64,000 nt of DNA, from assembly GCF_040802235.1 (NCBI RefSeq), contig NC_133156.1, forward strand, positions 183,594,351 through 183,658,350. Direction: 5' to 3'. A program made the translations under genes and the position numbers. Below, in pieces: positions 25,561 through 38,059 of the stretch. How positions within the stretch are numbered: the first letter of the stretch is position 1; each line of letters starts with the position of its first letter. The stretch is from Manis javanica. Taxonomy: Eukaryota > Chordata > Mammalia > Pholidota > Manidae. A model generated the notes under the pieces. It was not told the DNA's origin and searched no databases. It saw only the letters and a list, made by a program, of their open reading frames with translations.

Positions 25561-28265
25561 TGACACTCAGGCCAAACCCGGGGAGGGGGTGCCTTGGACC
25601 AGGGTTAGAAAGGCCCTAGTTGAGGTGTTTGCCCTTTTCCAGCCTTCTCGGTTACGTGGCCCCTTCTGCAGGTGAGCAGCCGAGATACAGAAAGGGCACG
25701 GCCAAGGTGACAGACCGGAAAGGTGAAAGCGGTTGGCCTTGATGACCAGTTGCACCGAATTAGCTCCGCACCGATCTGGGTGATACGCCGTTCTTCTTCA
25801 GTCCCCTAAATGTTCTGAAGCTGTTGGTCTTGCCTCCCTAACCAGATTGTGGATTTACCTTTTAGTGCCCCCTTGAGTAATTGATTAATGGAAGGGTTGT
25901 CCTCTTGAGGAATCTAGATTATAGGTTATTGACCTCTGAACCCTGTGATATAGGCACCTAGTTTTCAGAACTTGGCTTCATCTGACTCACTGACACCTTC
26001 CCCGACCACCCAGCATTCAGTGCAACAAGTGCCAATGAGCTGGCGGCAAGAAGGCCATTAAAAAGCACTGAGGGTAACTTTCCCATTTGTGGTTTTGAGG
26101 TCCAGATACCTGTTCTAAGGAGAGGTGCAAATATAGCTGCTATCCCTAACCTCTGTTGCACACTGTCCCTGGAAGCTCTGGGACCTAACCCATCTCTCCT
26201 CTTGCCCCAGGGCCTCATGTTCAGGTGCAGCGCCAGCTGTTGTGAGGACAACCAGGCCTCCATGCAGCAAGTACACCGGTGCATTGACCGCTGCCACGAG
26301 CCTCTGGCTCAAGCCCAGGCCCTGGTAACCAGCGAGCTGGAGAAGTTCCAGGTGAGGAACATCCCAAACAAGAGCACTCTAGTCATTGATGCTCCTCTTT
26401 CACAGGAGATGACAAGCATTTGTTCAAAATTCCTGGCTTTAATGTCTTGATTGTATTAACCTTGGTGACAGTTCTGTGGCCAGCCAGTCTTCACAGGATC
26501 TGAAATTCGGGCTATACTTCCTGTGGAAACAGTAATGTAAAAGGGAATTTATGACCAAGAGCCTTATGCTTTTTTTCTGTAGACAACAAATAAAAACATG
26601 TATACTAAATAATACAGATCTTTCTAAAGCATATATTCATTCATTCTTAAAACAGAATTCCCTGGGAAGGTGGTATAGGCTAGTCTTAAAAAGGCAAATC
26701 ACAGCAAGATCATTTTGAGGCCTTATCCTACCCTGGACTACCCCTACTTCTACACCCAGAGGGAGCTCCCATGCAACTGATGAGCAATCATTATTATTGT
26801 TGACTCATCGATGCCTGCCTCACAAGCCCCTCTGAGGTCACAAAGAACCCACCATATCACACTCTCTACCCTGAGCAAAATATTGATTGTATGCTCTTCC
26901 TGTGACTATGTTTCTGGAACTTGGGAGAATCAGAGCCCATTTCTTTCTCTGAACCAGTTTTTCATAGCTTGAGATTCTGTTCACATAGAAAAATGATATC
27001 TAATGTGATCAATTTTTATATTCTGTATAAAATTCTTCAAAATTTTACTGACACTTGGAAGAAATAACTTCTCCACAGTCATGAAATCCCAAAGGGTTTC
27101 TTTGTGCTCATTCTGACAGCTAATTTTGTAGATGGGATCTTTGAAATTTTGATTCTTGGGTTGCTGTAACTTTCTCCTCCCATTCATTTTTCAGGCCTCT
27201 CTAATCAGACTTACTCTTCCACCCTGCCAGAACTGCGGTACCATTCCCTGCTGTGGGGCTAAATCCAGATGTCATTTCTCACTCTGATCTTACTCAGACT
27301 ATCTGCATTATTGACTGATCACACTCCTTCCTGAAACACTGTCCAGTTGGGCATCAGGACACCTCACTCTCCTAGTTTTCCATCTCACTCTCTGGCCATC
27401 CTTTCTTGGCCTGCTTTCCTGGCTTTTCCCCCTTCTCCAACCTCTGAGCACTGGAGTGCCCAGGCCTGTCCTTGGACCTTCTCATTTTTCTATCTAGCTT
27501 TCTAGTCTCATAGCTATAAATATCTATATTCTGACAATGCCTATATTCATTTATAGTTCTGAACCAGATCCATTCCTGATCTCGATTCATATATCCAACT
27601 GTTTTCCTGAACATCTCCACTTACTTGTTTGTCTGTCTCCCATATAAATGCAATAAAGGCAAGAACGTTATCTTTTACTTATTGCTATATTCCTCAACAT
27701 TAGAATGGTACCTGGCACATAGGAGATGCTCAATAAATATTTGTTGAAGTATTTTTCTGTAGCAAGGACAGACATGAAAGAATCAAAGTGTTTAACTTTC
27801 TGTAGTTGAGTAACAGAAGCCTTACTTACATTTCACTTCCTGAAAGGGGCTTTTATACAATTTATTCTGTCATTTACAGCTTTCTACTAATGCATTGTTT
27901 GGGCCTCCCTATGCCAGCCTCTGTTTCAATCAGAATAATCTTGGTTAATTGCACTGTTGTATCCCTTTAATATATGTCAATCCAAAATATGTAGCAAAGG
28001 GCCTTATCATGTGATAAGCACTCAGTAAATGAATCTATCCTCTCAGCCTTCTCAGCCCTCTTCCTTCTTGCCACAGGACCGCCTGGCCCGGTGCACCATG
28101 CATTGCAACGACAAGGCCAAAGATTCGATAGATATGGGGAGTAAAGAGCTTCAAGTGAAGCAGGAGCTGGAGAGTTGTGTGACCAAGTGTGTGGATGACC
28201 ACATACATCTCATCCCAACCATGACCAAGAAGATGAAGGAGTCTCTCTTGTCCATTGGAAAATAG
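25263..28265 (+). CDS. FAM136A: FAM136A, cysteine-motif mitochondrial protein (3 coding exons)
   Basis: Coding exons are 25263-25349, 26211-26351 and 28077-28265 with GT-AG introns. They join in frame to 138 aa, the length of human FAM136A, and the sequence is nearly the same as recalled for human. The start fits MAELQ at the beginning of the family. Four CX3C pairs are visible (C35/C39, C53/C57, C82/C86, C110/C114), the arrangement of disulfide-bonded helical hairpins of mitochondrial intermembrane-space proteins. The family is known as mitochondrial, and human FAM136A was linked to familial Meniere disease. Its exact molecular role is not settled. An L2 fragment lies in intron 2. SNRPG follows on the same strand about 1.2 kb beyond the poly(A) site. 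All exons look intact. Confidence 0.96.
27290..27755 (+). mobile_element. L2 LINE fragment in FAM136A intron 2
   Basis: An L2 coding-region remnant ('cactggagtgcccaggcctg', 'ttcatatatccaactg') is followed by an L2 3' end ('ggtacctggcacatagg', 'tcaataaatatttgttgaa'). Confidence 0.65.
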
Positions 28266-29575
28266 AAGTCTTTGCCCTTGGCCATGAGGGCTGAGGGCAA
28301 GAATCTATTTAAAAAGAGGAGTGGGGATTTTGGTCTTTTAAGCAAAGTTTATGAGTGAAGAAATTAAGAATGGCAGCAAGTTTAAGACATGTTACTTGCC
28401 TTTGGACACTGGTTCCTTTACGTTTCAGCCCTAGAAAGTGAAGTGGAAAAAAACTGGTGCTAAAATTTGGGTCAGAGAGATCACAGGAGAGTTTTTGATA
28501 GCCTAAATTTCATGTGGCAAGTACTTTCCTGACAGTAGACATCTCCCTTGTACCAAGACAGAACTCTCCAATGCACCAGATTCTTAATAGTACACAGGTA
28601 CCAACAGCCTAGCAGTTTCCTCTCATCTGCCTGTTATCTGGTAGAGTGTGAGGAGAAATGTTTCTGTTTGTTGCCAACCTCCTGTTTACTAGAAGGGTCA
28701 CCACGCCATTTTCTGTAAATTGTAAAACAAAATCCATGAGAGCACTAATTTAGAAGGGAAGAAAGGTTTCTGGGCCTTTGCTTTGCTTGATTTTGTTTTG
28801 TAGACAAGGGAATAGGGTTGACTTAGGATACGGAGTTGGGAGAGGTAGTTGGGATAAGATCTCTGAAAGGTTTCTTAGGGATATCCGTTTGTGGCAGTCA
28901 GGATGTGGATATGCATTTCTTGAAATACTCATACATATTTCAGCCTGGACACCCCGCAAAAACAGGCAATGTCACACTGGGTATGGGAAAAGCAGACCTT
29001 TTCTCACTGGCAACCATGATGGGCCGTAAGGCTATCCGCAGCTAGTAACAAGATGATCTTGCAATAACATTCTCTTGAAGGGAAAGGATGTTTTCATTGT
29101 ACTATATACCGGTATCCAGGAATGACCAACGAAAGAGGCACTGTTGGCTGCTTAAGAGTTACAAAGTACTGAATTTGGGAAAACTGGGTTTTCATAGAAC
29201 AGAATGGGATGAAATAAACCCAGTCAGTATTACTACCTCCTGATATAACAGAGCCCTATCGATATAGTCCCTGGGCAACAGGAAGGTCAAGGGAGAAAAT
29301 GTAAGCAACTCAGGGGCAAGCTGTGACTCCTTTAGAGCAAAAAAGGGGCAGCCCCCCAGTACCAAATACTGCTTTTGCCTGGGGCCTTTGCAACAATCAG
29401 TGTTCCTGCCCCAGCTTTGGTACCTTAATCATTTTTATAAGGACCTAGTTGTTGTTTTACCAACTTACTACTTGAAATTATAATAGAGCCTGTCTGTGCT
29501 GTTTGGGGGCTGTGATATATTTTCCTACTTGCTCGATTTTAAAAAATAAAGTTCAATTTTTCCTCCCGTATTGTG
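28266..29575 (+). other. FAM136A: FAM136A 3' UTR and poly(A) signal
   Basis: After the TAG at 28263-28265 about 1.3 kb of sequence leads to an AATAAA at 29545-29550, followed by a T-rich then TG-containing stretch suited to cleavage at about 29570. No earlier canonical AATAAA was noticed in the exon, though I did not check every variant signal. Confidence 0.6.
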
Positions 29576-29579
29576 TTTC

Positions 29580-30530
29580 TTCCCTTTTATCTGGGCAGTG
29601 AATATATAACTATTAGGATGCTTCTCTTTGTAATATGTGAAATAAGTTTCTTAAGAGGTCCAGAAGAGTGAATATAGTGTTACGGTTGGAATACAGGACT
29701 GATCCAATGTAAATGGGGGGATCTTTGAGAACAGGCTAGGGCACTATGTCTTGAAGTCCATCAGTGTAAACAGAAACTATAAGGCTAGAATTGAGTACTC
29801 ATGTCAGGTCCTAGCTTCAGCTAAACAGTAATAGCAAATGGTGGAAAGGTACACAGTTATGACCCCTTTAGAGAAAATGCAACATCTAGGATTTTGAGTA
29901 CCAGGAGTACAGACTATGAGTTTGTCTTTATTACCATTGGTATTTAAGTATAGCCATTACTGAACATTAGTAATAAATTGAATTTTTGAGAACCATCCCC
30001 TACCTAGAATCACCAGGATTTCTCTATTTTGGCCAAGTCTTCTGTAATCCCTATTTGATTCATAAATGTAAATTCTCCTATTTTGGGTGATTTAACTGAG
30101 AACAAGTTGACCGATTTTCACAATGCTCTTGACTTGAAAATGAGTACCACATACTAGCGTTTGTGTGCTGCACTTAACATTTTACATATAAGGCAAGGTA
30201 CGTTAAGTGGGGGTTCTTTTGGAAGCAGTGTTAGAATTGCAGGAGCATCGGTTGGAAATACACTTCCGCGCTCTGGATTAAAATTCTTAAGACTGGCCCT
30301 GTCATCCTGCTCTTTGTTGCAGAGGTCACTAAGATGTTACTGGAACACTAGGCTTAGCATGACAATATACTGTGAAAACACATGCCCAAGAAATAGGGGC
30401 CCACTCCTGAGATTTTTATTTGGTCTATGTGAAGAAGATAACTGATGCGATCCACAAAGATAAGTAATTGACTAGTGCAGATCAGAGGTTTTATAGAACG
30501 CACACTGCACAGAACACTCAGAATTAAGGA
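29580..30530. other. Intergenic gap between FAM136A and SNRPG
   Basis: About 1 kb of AT-rich sequence in which I recognise no gene or clear repeat. Confidence 0.5.
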
Positions 30531-30539
30531 AAACGCCCT

Positions 30540-30764
30540 GAGGCCCCACCCCCTCCATCCTAGCCAGTCGCGGGCAACGCAACCGGAAGCTAGAGCTGAT
30601 CGACTCCATCAGGCTTCCCGTAAGTATCGCGAGGTGAAAATGTGAAAGCTTCCAGCAACCGATTGGCTAATGGGATCGTTGACGTCAGACGCAAAACGCC
30701 AGGCCTACCACGGGAGCGTGAGGTGGGCTGCGTTTGGAGTCCTTGAGCTCGCGGCGTAGGCACC
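30540..30764 (+). promoter_or_regulatory. SNRPG: SNRPG promoter: ETS, inverted CCAAT and CRE motifs
   Basis: CpG-containing, TATA-less sequence holds an ETS-type ACCGGAAGC (30582-30590), an inverted CCAAT box ATTGG (30662-30666) and a perfect CRE palindrome TGACGTCA (30680-30687). These lie within 185 bp of the start codon. The set is typical of constitutive, growth-linked genes. Confidence 0.7.
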
Positions 30765-33700
30765 ATGAGCAAAGCGCACCCTCCCGAATTGAAAAAGTAA
30801 GTATATGTGAGGACCGCGCTTAAGTGGCAGTTTCTTAGCGTCCTTAAGAGTTTCTTAGGTCTTCCTCCATTTCCCATCAGTGCGCCTGGCACACTTACTC
30901 CCGCCCGAGGCCGCCGAGGTACCGGCCAGGGTCCCGCACTTCCGCGCCTGCAGTTCGCGCAGATGTCTCTTCAGGGCCTGGTCGGCATGGTTACCAAAGC
31001 TGGCCAAGGCGCCTCCATTCTGCAGACTCGCCTCTCTGGCCCGAATTTCTGGCCCACGTTTCCTCAGTACACTCCCTCGGACTCTCTGCCTCGTTACTTG
31101 GAGATCTCGAATGCCATCCTTTGTTGAGCATCTTTAATAGCATTAAGTTGTAGATAAGTGACTGGAGAATAATTATGTAAGGAGGTGCGTGGAATGAACA
31201 TGCTTAGTAGTATATGAGGAATCAAAATCTACCTTAACCAAAACCCACGTTTGTAGCTGTTTCTTCGAACTTTAATTTAGTAATCCCATTCCTTTTTCTT
31301 GCTTGCTTGTACTTGTTAAACTGGAATGTCATGTGAAACCTTGTTCTGTTAACAGAGATGTGTGAGAACATTCATTTTTCTAATTAGAGGATAGGTTGGT
31401 TGCTTTTTCGATACCCAATAAAATCATCTCTAAAGTATTCCTACTTTAGACAGTGACCGATTTAAATGTTCAACCTCCTCAAAAACTCTTGACTGAACTT
31501 AACATGTACCATGTTTCCAAAGTACTTCTCTTTCTTCTGTTTACCATGTAATGGTAGAATTCTGCATGTAGTAATTGGTTAGCACAAATTATGCAGAATT
31601 GATCCAGGGATCAATTTGTGTGGCAGCCACCTGGGCACCTTGTTTATAGTTCATTTATTACTAGCTCCATAAAGAAGTAAAAAACTTCAGAAAAAGCTCA
31701 TAGTTAATAATTCTGCATGTAAGTGCCTGTTTGTATCAAAGCCACCTTTTGGGTTAAAAACTATATTTGAGTCTTTTAAAGACAATTATTAAATCATAAG
31801 CCTGACATTAAGAAAAACACAAATTATTGTGAAAATGCAGGTCTAAAAGATATTCTTTCATTGGTGATCTGGGTAAAATCTTGTGTCCTCTGGATTCATC
31901 AGGAACTGGTGAAATGGTTAATTCTTTTTTTAGCAAAAGGACCAGGCTGTACTTGTAATTTTAAATTTCCTTTCTGATTTTTAACAGATACTTGAGAATT
32001 TCAGAGGATGAAACTAGTTTTAATACCTTTCTTTTCTCATACCTAGATATCATGAATTAGAAAATCCTGTCAGAAAGTCAAAATGACTTTGAAAATGTTT
32101 CTTCCTTTACTTTCTCACGCATGCCATCTTTTACACTTTTATACCCTCCTCGTGGTTTCGCATAACTCTGATTCTTCACTGGTGAGTGGGGAGTCTGATT
32201 GTATCAGCATGGGGTGGGTAGAGGCCAGGGGTACTGCAAAATACCCTACAGTACACTGGACATCCCTCAACAACAATCATCTGGCCACATAGGTCAGCAT
32301 GGTGAAGTTGAGATAACCTGGGCTAACCGCATTTTCCCTCACACCTCTTTAAAAAAATCACTGCCAAGTAGTCTTGGCAATAACTGGCTCTGCCTTAATA
32401 ACTTAACCACTGCATAATACAGTACAGACTTCTTCACCCAGCATCCAAGCTCCTCCATCTGAAATCCAAGCACCAAATATTACACACACAGGTATTTGAA
32501 TGCCCTCTTCTCCATCCAAACGAAACTGTTTGTGTTTGCCCAAACTTTCTCACCTGCTATGTGACTGTGGACAATTTTACTTAACCTTTCCTAAGCCTCA
32601 GTTCCCCATCTTGTGAAATGGTAGTGATAATGGTATGTAACTTTAAAGTTGTCATAAGGGTTAATAAGCTCATATGTTATATTTGCTATTGTTTAATATA
32701 TTAGAATAGGTTATTTAATACATCATACTATATATTTTTATTTGTAAATGTATCTTGCATCTTCTGTCAGGCTCCATGTCTTAGTTATCTTTGAATTCTC
32801 GTATGATGTGTTGTACACTAAAGTGGAATGAAATTTTCGGTTTTCTAGCCTAGAACTGGAAGAGGTAAAAAGTGGTTTGACTTAATTACTTAGTATTCAT
32901 ACTGCCTTGCTGAGATGCCATTTTCTTTTTTAATTCAAATTGTTAAAGCTTCAAAATATGCAGTTATTTTACTAAAATATACTTAGGTATTGAAGAGTAT
33001 CCTGAACACTTAAGATGGATACTTAATTTTTTTTTTCTTTTCGAATCAGATACTTTTTATTTGGGTAAATTCTCAAAAAGTAGAATTACTGGGTCATATA
33101 ATATTTCTATTTCTAGGTTTTTGAGTAACCTATACTGCTTGCCACAGTGGCTGGACCAATTTACATCACCACCAAATGTATAGGAGGGCTCCCTTTTCTC
33201 CACATCCTCACAAACACTTGTTATTGTGCTTAGATGGTGGGCATTCTGACTGGTGTGAGGTGATAATCTCATTTTGAATTTGGTTTGCATTTCCCCGATG
33301 ATTAGGGATGTGGAGCATCTTTTCATATGCCTGTTGGCCATCTATATGTTTTCCTTGGAAAACTGGTCCTCTGTCCATTTTGTGACGAAATTGGTTTTTT
33401 TGGTGTTGAGGCATATGAGTTCTTTACATATTTTGGGTATTAGCCCCACTGAATATTTAATAAAACACTATTGTCTCAATTATAAAATAAAATACCTATT
33501 GAATTGGGTGTGGTTTGATTACCTCCTGGTTTCTTCACAACTTTGTTTGGTTTTGGAAATAACCAAATCTTTTTCTCTTATGGCTATAAAATCCAGTCAT
33601 TGAAAATTAGGCCAATATTGAACAAGAATGTATTTGTAATTCACATTAGTATAAAGACTTGATTTAATGTATATTAATATTTTAGATCCATTCCACTTTT

Positions 33701-36521
33701 ATTATCTTGCCCTTCCCAAATTACAGTGCTTTGTGTAAGTACTGACTGAGGTGGCCCATTACTCCCTCATCTTTTACAGCAGCAACATAGGCTTTTACTG
33801 TTTGAAATTTTATTCCTACTATGTAAATTTTAGCAAATTATATTGATTATACCTACTTTTGTTCTTTTTTATGCTTAAGTTTTTAAGATCAGTTATATCT
33901 CCTTTTTATTTTTTCAGATTTATGGACAAAAAGTTATCATGTAAGTTATTTTTGTTTTGTTTTTTAATTACTTGCTTTTTGTATGTGTCTTGGCAGTATA
34001 TAATGTTTGGAGCAATTTACAGACGTTCAAAGCACACAGAACCTCTAATTCACATCCATTAATCAGGTTTACTTAAAATCCTAAGTAAATCCTAATTTAC
34101 CTAATTTCTGATATTTAATCAATTTCATAGTACTTCAAACTTCTCATTGTTTCATATAATCCCTACCTCCCCCATTTTGACAGAATTAACAGGATTTTCC
34201 TATTTTGTAATATTTGAAAATTTACCATCCTTTTTTCCTTTAATCAAAAGACAGACATGGACAAAAAATCTGACCTGTACAGTACTTCAAATACATAAGG
34301 GTTAAAACAGGCTTCAAAGGCAAAACAGCCTTCAGTTTGAAACCCAGCTCTACCACACACTAACTATATAACCTTGAACCAGTTACTTAAGTTCCCTCAT
34401 AAAGAGTTAGGATAATTCTACTTTTTAAGATTCTTGTTAAATTTAAATGTGAAAATATATATGAAATGTTTAGCCCAGTCCTTGGCACATAGTAAGGATA
34501 GTGGATTATATATCTCAAAATACCTGGATTTTATACCAACTAATCTTTAACGAGTAGCTGATACTGACCACTTTCATTAAAACTTTCTTCCCTCTTTATA
34601 GTGAAATTAAATGGTGGAAGACATGTCCAAGGAATATTGAGGGGATTTGATCCCTTTATGAATCTTGTGATAGATGAATGTGTGGAGATGGCAACTAGTG
34701 GGCAACAGAACAATATTGGAATGGTGGTAAGTAAAGAGAACAAGATTTCTGTAGAGATTTCATTTAAGCGTTAACTTCCATTCAGTCAAACTCTTGGATT
34801 AAATAGAAGTTAGGCAAATTACAGGCAAGATTAGACTTTCCATCTTCCTTTTAGTTTAACATGTGGCAGTCACTCAACTGTTAGTTGATACGAATCTTAT
34901 GTAGAATCCTCTTTGGAAGTACTTTTTCATCTGTATTCTCCAATAGAGGGCTGTAGTCCTTCATTTGAGCAATAGTTCTGGATCTAAAAGTTCTCCAGAT
35001 ATTTCTAAAGTAAGGCCAAGATTAATCACTGATTTAGAGCATTTGCAGTCACCTGAGACATTTTTCAAAAAAAATCTGTTCCTACTCCAAAGCAGTTGAA
35101 ACTGATACCTTTTTTGTTGTTAAAAGATCTTTGGTAATTTTAATGTTAGTGAGGATTAAGTGCTACTTACCAAACTTTATGTGTATAAATTCCCTGAAGA
35201 TCTTACTAAAATGCAGATCTTAATTCAGTAAGTGTGGGGTCGAACCTGAGTTTTTGCCTTTTTGGCAGGGGTTCATTAATCTACAATTACATGAGGAACA
35301 TTATGTTTACTAGACTCCTCCCATCACCAAGACCCCCCACTTACCCCATTACAGTCTGTGTCCATCAGCGTAGTAAGATGCTGTAGAGTCACTACTTGTC
35401 TTCTCTGTGTTGTACAGCCCTCCCCGTGCACCCCCCCCGATTATACATGCTAATTATAATGCACCCTTTCTTTTTTCCCACCCCTTATCCCTCCACGTTG
35501 ACTCTTACTCAGAATGCCTCCATTTCTAACAAATTGTTACATTTCCTCTATATCCCCTCCTGTCCTTTCACCCATCCAGCTTTACTTGACATGGAACTGT
35601 ATTTTATTACATCTGCAGTCTACCAGGGTCTCCTGGCCTTCCAGTTTGACTAATTTTTCGACCCCTCCTCAGTGCAGTAACCAACCATTTCACTAAGTTC
35701 TCCTCAGTATCCTTGTCTTCATTTATAGAATGGCTACTGTCAGGCACTGTGCTCCTAGGGCCTTTCTTTTTAACTTCTTTTTCTGCCTCTAAGCTCTTGC
35801 CCTTCTCTCAAATGTATGGGTAGAACAGTGGTTATTCCCCCAACTGTGAAAGTTTCACTCACTCGTTGGTTTCATGATACCCTCCACACACTTTGGTGTT
35901 TGAGACCTTCTAAGATTTGATGAAAACTATATTTATATTCCACTTTCCATCATAACCTACATGCATTCAGGGTAGGTTTTTTCCCTTATATCCTTACACT
36001 TTTTCATCTGTTTGTCTAGAATTTCCTATCTTCAAGATCCAGGTAAAATGCCATCTTCATAAAGTATACTTTTCACAATACCCATCGTGGTTTGTTCCCT
36101 AAATGATCTTATATCCCTAAGCTGACATTCTACAATATCTGTTTTTCCTGTTAATTTATGGATATTTCAGGGGTTTTAGGGTAGAGATAGTCATGTTGTT
36201 TGAATCCCAGTTTAGAAGGTGAAATGAGTTACTGGAGATTCGACATCTCAAAAGGGCACTTGTTAGTCTTCAGTCTAGAAGATGTGCGTTTCACTAAAAA
36301 AGGTCTTAGTGGCTTCATGACATGATTAAGACTTTAGTGTACCTATGGCTTGAAAAAAGCATCACAAACTGACCTTTAATACTGAAAAACCGTTAATGAT
36401 TTGCTGAAAATTCTTTAGTAATCATTGATGTCTGTTAAATGAATTGTATTCTTTTCAAATTTTTTCTTAGGTAATACGAGGAAACAGTATCATCATGTTG
36501 GAAGCCTTGGAACGAGTATAA
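30765..36521 (+). CDS. SNRPG: SNRPG, small nuclear ribonucleoprotein G (SmG; 4 coding exons)
   Basis: Coding exons are 30765-30796 (32 nt), 33918-33940 (23 nt), 34602-34726 (125 nt) and 36471-36521 (51 nt). Together they are 231 nt, encoding 76 aa, apparently identical to human SmG as I recall it. SmG is one of seven Sm proteins forming the ring on the Sm site of U1, U2, U4 and U5 snRNAs. It is assembled by the SMN complex in the cytoplasm and works in the nuclear spliceosome. The Sm1 part includes G23-G24 and the loop D35-P36-F37-M38-N39. The Sm2 part carries I62-R63-G64-N65. All introns are GT-AG, and the 23-nt microexon is conserved. The gene converges with PCYOX1. All exons look intact, so this is the parent gene and not one of the many SNRPG retropseudogenes known in mammals. 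Confidence 0.97.
32550..32700 (+). mobile_element. MIR SINE in SNRPG intron 1
   Basis: 'tatgtgactgtggacaattt', 'cctcagttccccatcttgtg' and 'aagggttaataagctcat' match MIR landmarks. Confidence 0.7.
33035..33475 (-). mobile_element. L1 ORF2 end, antisense, in SNRPG intron 1
   Basis: 'tactgggtcatataatattt', 'ggtgtgaggtgataatctca' and 'tttgcatttccccgatgatt' are antisense L1 ORF2 landmarks. It ends about 440 bp upstream of the 23-nt second exon. Confidence 0.8.
34325..34505 (+). mobile_element. MIR SINE in SNRPG intron 2
   Basis: 'aacccagctctaccacacac', 'aaccttgaaccagttactta' and 'agtccttggcacatagtaag' follow the MIR order. The copy ends about 100 bp before exon 3. Confidence 0.7.
35265..35530 (-). 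mobile_element. L1 3' UTR, antisense, in SNRPG intron 3
   Basis: The complement of the same L1 3' UTR family as 2776-3034 ('cattaatctacaattacatg', 'gtccatcagcgtagtaag'). Its further extent toward 35660 is uncertain. Confidence 0.65.
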
Positions 36522-36660
36522 GCAATGGCTATGTACACCAGAGAAATCCACCGTTTCCATGTCCCCTCTCCACGGCACATGTTTTTTACTGCAATATGAA
36601 AATCGGGTATACATTTTCATACTGAACTTTTTTGTTAAATAAACTTTTGCAGTAGTCAAA
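36522..36660 (+). other. SNRPG: SNRPG 3' UTR with poly(A) signal
   Basis: A short 3' UTR with AATAAA at 36638-36643 and expected cleavage near 36655-36660. Confidence 0.8.
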
Positions 36661-37361
36661 AATGCTTTCTTGAACATTATGAACATAGAAAATACAATGC
36701 TAAGTGTTGCTCTAATTTTTTCTGACATGAACTATTCTAACAATTTGTTCAGATGTTTTTATGTGATATTGAAGGATCTGACTAAATGTGAAACATGGCA
36801 AGGATCCCTTTTTCCATCTTCTAACACTGAACAAGAGATAACCTACAAACCTAAGTGAGTTTTATCTGCAACATTAACTGTAATTTTCAGATCTCAGTGT
36901 AGTAACTTTGATGTACTCTGACTTTTCCAAGTACATCTACGTTCCAAGTGTAGTGCAACAGAAGACATAGGATGTCATTGTTTATTTTGAGCATAATTGG
37001 GAAACAGTTTTGCATACGATTAGAAATAGAATTCTAAAGAAAAACATTCCAGTGTATTGTGGTTCTTTGTGGAGAATGGAGGGTGGTGATAATGCTGCAC
37101 AATATATTCACCCAGGTCATAAATTTTACAGCGCACAAACCTCAGTCAGATTACACATGGTTGTGTCATAAACCAAACCTTAAAAAAATCTATCAAACAA
37201 ATGCTTGGCATATTCTTTTTGTGATCTGGTAAGAAGCCTTCAAACTTTGAATCATTTTTAAACTATTTTAGAGAATGAGGTATACACAGTGAATATCTAA
37301 GGTACTTATAAAACAAAACACAGTGGATGGCTTATAGGTTATCTCTAAAATGGTAGTTCCT
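36661..37361. other. Convergent intergenic region, SNRPG-PCYOX1
   Basis: No gene is recognised. The retroposon at 37362 is inserted at its end. Confidence 0.5.
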
Positions 37362-37978
37362 CAACCTAAGACAGGCACAGTCACAGGGGGGCCATCAGGT
37401 GAGAAATTAGGGATCAACAGAGGTGAGGCTTAGAACCTCACCCCCCGTTTTGAGAGAAATCTGCATCCGTGGATGTTTCGTTGCCCTTGTCTAGCTTGGA
37501 TTAATACTTTGCCTATAGGCACACACCTGATCATCTACATTTGCTCTTACAGCACTAAACTATGTTTTCTACCTTTATCTTGCATCTACCTACCACTTCA
37601 ACATTTTATTAAAAATAATAATAAGAGAGAAATGTGGGATTCACATATAAATCAAGTATAAAAATCAAACGAATATTCATATTTGACCTGATTGTTTATA
37701 GTTCATAATGCGTGATCAAAACCAAAAGTTTCTGTGATGACTGCCCTTGCACTGTTCACCATGTAAGAACTTATTCACTATGTAAGAATTTGTTCACCAT
37801 GTAAGAACTTGTTCGTTGTGCTTCAGAAGATTGGAGACTGATGAGAATTAGGCTTGGGGTGGATTAATGATTGTGCATTGAGTCCCCTGTACAGAATTTT
37901 ATTGTTGTTAACTGTTAATAACCATTTGATCAATAAATATGAGAGATGCCCTCTCAAAAAATAAATAAATAAATAAAT
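37362..37978 (+). mobile_element. SINE-R-like retroposon from a class II ERV 3' end, copy A
   Basis: A 617-bp insertion flanked by AAATGGTAGTTCCT (37348-37361 and 37979-37992). It opens with the motif aacctaagacagg (37363-37375) also found twice in the 3' part of the ERV at 13320. It then has a purine-rich tract, an LTR-like TGTGGGAT start (37633), a poly(A) signal AATAAA (37932-37937), and an (AAATA)n-type tail from about 37956. It lacks the first part of copy B (45444-46240). Long target duplication, tail and one truncated LTR indicate L1-driven retroposition of an ERV-derived transcript. Confidence 0.75.
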
Positions 37979-38059
37979 AAATGGTAGTTCCTACTTAAAA
38001 TATTTATGGCAAAAGAACAGCTAGTGGGCTCAAACAAATTTAATTGTAATAAGGAAAAC

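Noticed and set aside
30161-30445. Open frame upstream of SNRPG
   Set aside because: No family resemblance, no splice evidence, AT-rich intergenic setting.
30765-36521. Possibility that SNRPG here is a retropseudogene
   Set aside because: It has introns with proper GT-AG sites, a CpG promoter and an intact 76-codon frame in the expected synteny.
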